In this document: positions 14,207 through 14,502 of the stretch, one piece after another | Layout of the letters: every line of letters begins with the position of its first letter | Numbering within the stretch: the stretch's first letter is position 1 | Assembly (NCBI GenBank): GCA_049694275.1 | Contig: JBAVQS010000353.1 | Span: 1 to 14,502, forward strand | Source of the DNA: JBAVQS01 sp049694275 | GTDB taxonomy: Bacteria; Chloroflexota; Anaerolineae; UBA4142; SHND01 | Length of the DNA stretch: 14,502 nucleotides | Reading direction: 5' to 3' | Program-made: the position numbers and the translations under genes | Notes under the pieces: generated by a model | Databases searched by the model: none | Told to the model about the DNA's origin: nothing | What the model saw: the letters and a program-made list of their open reading frames with translations, nothing else

Positions 14207-14502
14207 GACGGCAACGAGGTGGTGCATTTCGCCTGGGCCGATACGAATATCCCGGCGACCACGCCGACGCCCACGCCGTCCCCGACGACCCCAACGAGCG
14301 GGGTGACCAAGTATTACTACTTTGGCTCAGCCCGTGTGGCGATGAATGTGGGCGGGACGGTCTACTATTTCCATGCGGACCATCTCGGCTCGACAAGTGT
14401 GACGACAGATAGCAGCGGCGGGGTGGTGAGCGCGCAGACCTACTTTGCCTTTGGCGCGGTGCGGTCGGTGGACCATAACCCGGCGGTGACGGACTATGGC
14501 TT
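14207..14502 (+). pseudogene. RHS-repeat core fragment, 5'-truncated, running off the right edge
   Basis: Frame 2 on the plus strand reads DGNEVVHFAWADTNIP, a Thr/Pro linker (about 14255-14296), then KYYYFGSARVAMNVGG (14309-14356) and YYFHADHLGSTSVTTD (14363-14410). SGGVVSAQTYFAFGAVR and VTDYG follow to the edge. This is the RHS repeat-associated core signature (HxDHLGS and Y-x-x-F-G). RHS proteins are very large secreted or surface polymorphic toxins or adhesins, so this is a small piece. No ATG, Shine-Dalgarno or upstream RHS repeat is present: the similarity begins roughly 60 bp from the lysA start, divergent to it. I read it as a truncated remnant whose 3' part continues outside the window. 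It could instead be an active gene with a rare start (GTG 14219 or 14222), which I consider less likely. Confidence 0.65.

Noticed and set aside
14178..14396. 72-codon minus-strand frame near the right edge
   Set aside because: Antisense shadow of the RHS core reading frame.

Overview
The window looks like chromosomal DNA of a moderately GC-rich bacterium, most likely Chloroflexota (Anaerolineae-like). This rests on the gene types (two-subunit 2-oxoacid:ferredoxin oxidoreductase, large PMT-type membrane glycosyltransferases, an RHS core with a Pro/Thr linker) and on intergenic palindromes of a style I associate with that phylum. No rRNA or other lineage marker is present, so the assignment is an inference. 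I see no tRNA, rRNA, CRISPR array, transposase or phage genes.

Layout. Positions 3-317 hold the 3' end of an unrecognised gene. An AT-rich spacer with an extended -10 promoter leads to korA-korB (456-3150), then a repeat-filled spacer and lipA (3287-4198), which ends in a strong intrinsic terminator (4212-4253). A new consensus promoter at 4261-4288 starts a long plus-strand run: folB, cobO, a selenocysteine-type peroxiredoxin, a DUF2203 gene, a PMT-like membrane glycosyltransferase, lipB and a second PMT-like glycosyltransferase (ending 10953). A nested palindrome (10956-11072) separates this from two convergent minus-strand genes: lysA (12831-14144), with an overlapping downstream peptide-type ABC substrate-binding lipoprotein (11117-12841). 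The right edge carries a 5'-truncated RHS core fragment (about 14207 to the end) that abuts the lysA promoter.

Most notable is the peroxiredoxin at 5297-5788. Its peroxidatic cysteine position is an in-frame TGA (5459-5461). An 8-bp perfect stem with a G-initiated apical loop follows at 5473-5509, at the distance expected of a bacterial SECIS element. Read normally, the gene would be missed or called as a 102-residue fragment starting at 5480. I infer a selenoprotein (Sec55); the Sec machinery (selA/B/C/D) is not in the window.

A second pattern is regulatory. The folB and lysA promoters share exactly one geometry: TTGACA, 16 bp, a -10 hexamer, 9 bp, then the ATG. Their transcripts should be leaderless or nearly so, while korA, korB, lipA and the DUF2203 gene have ordinary Shine-Dalgarno sites.

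Functionally, KorAB is ferredoxin-linked 2-oxoacid metabolism, LipB and LipA are the two steps of de novo lipoylation, FolB and CobO are folate and B12 cofactor enzymes, and LysA completes lysine synthesis. The glycosyltransferases probably act on the cell envelope.
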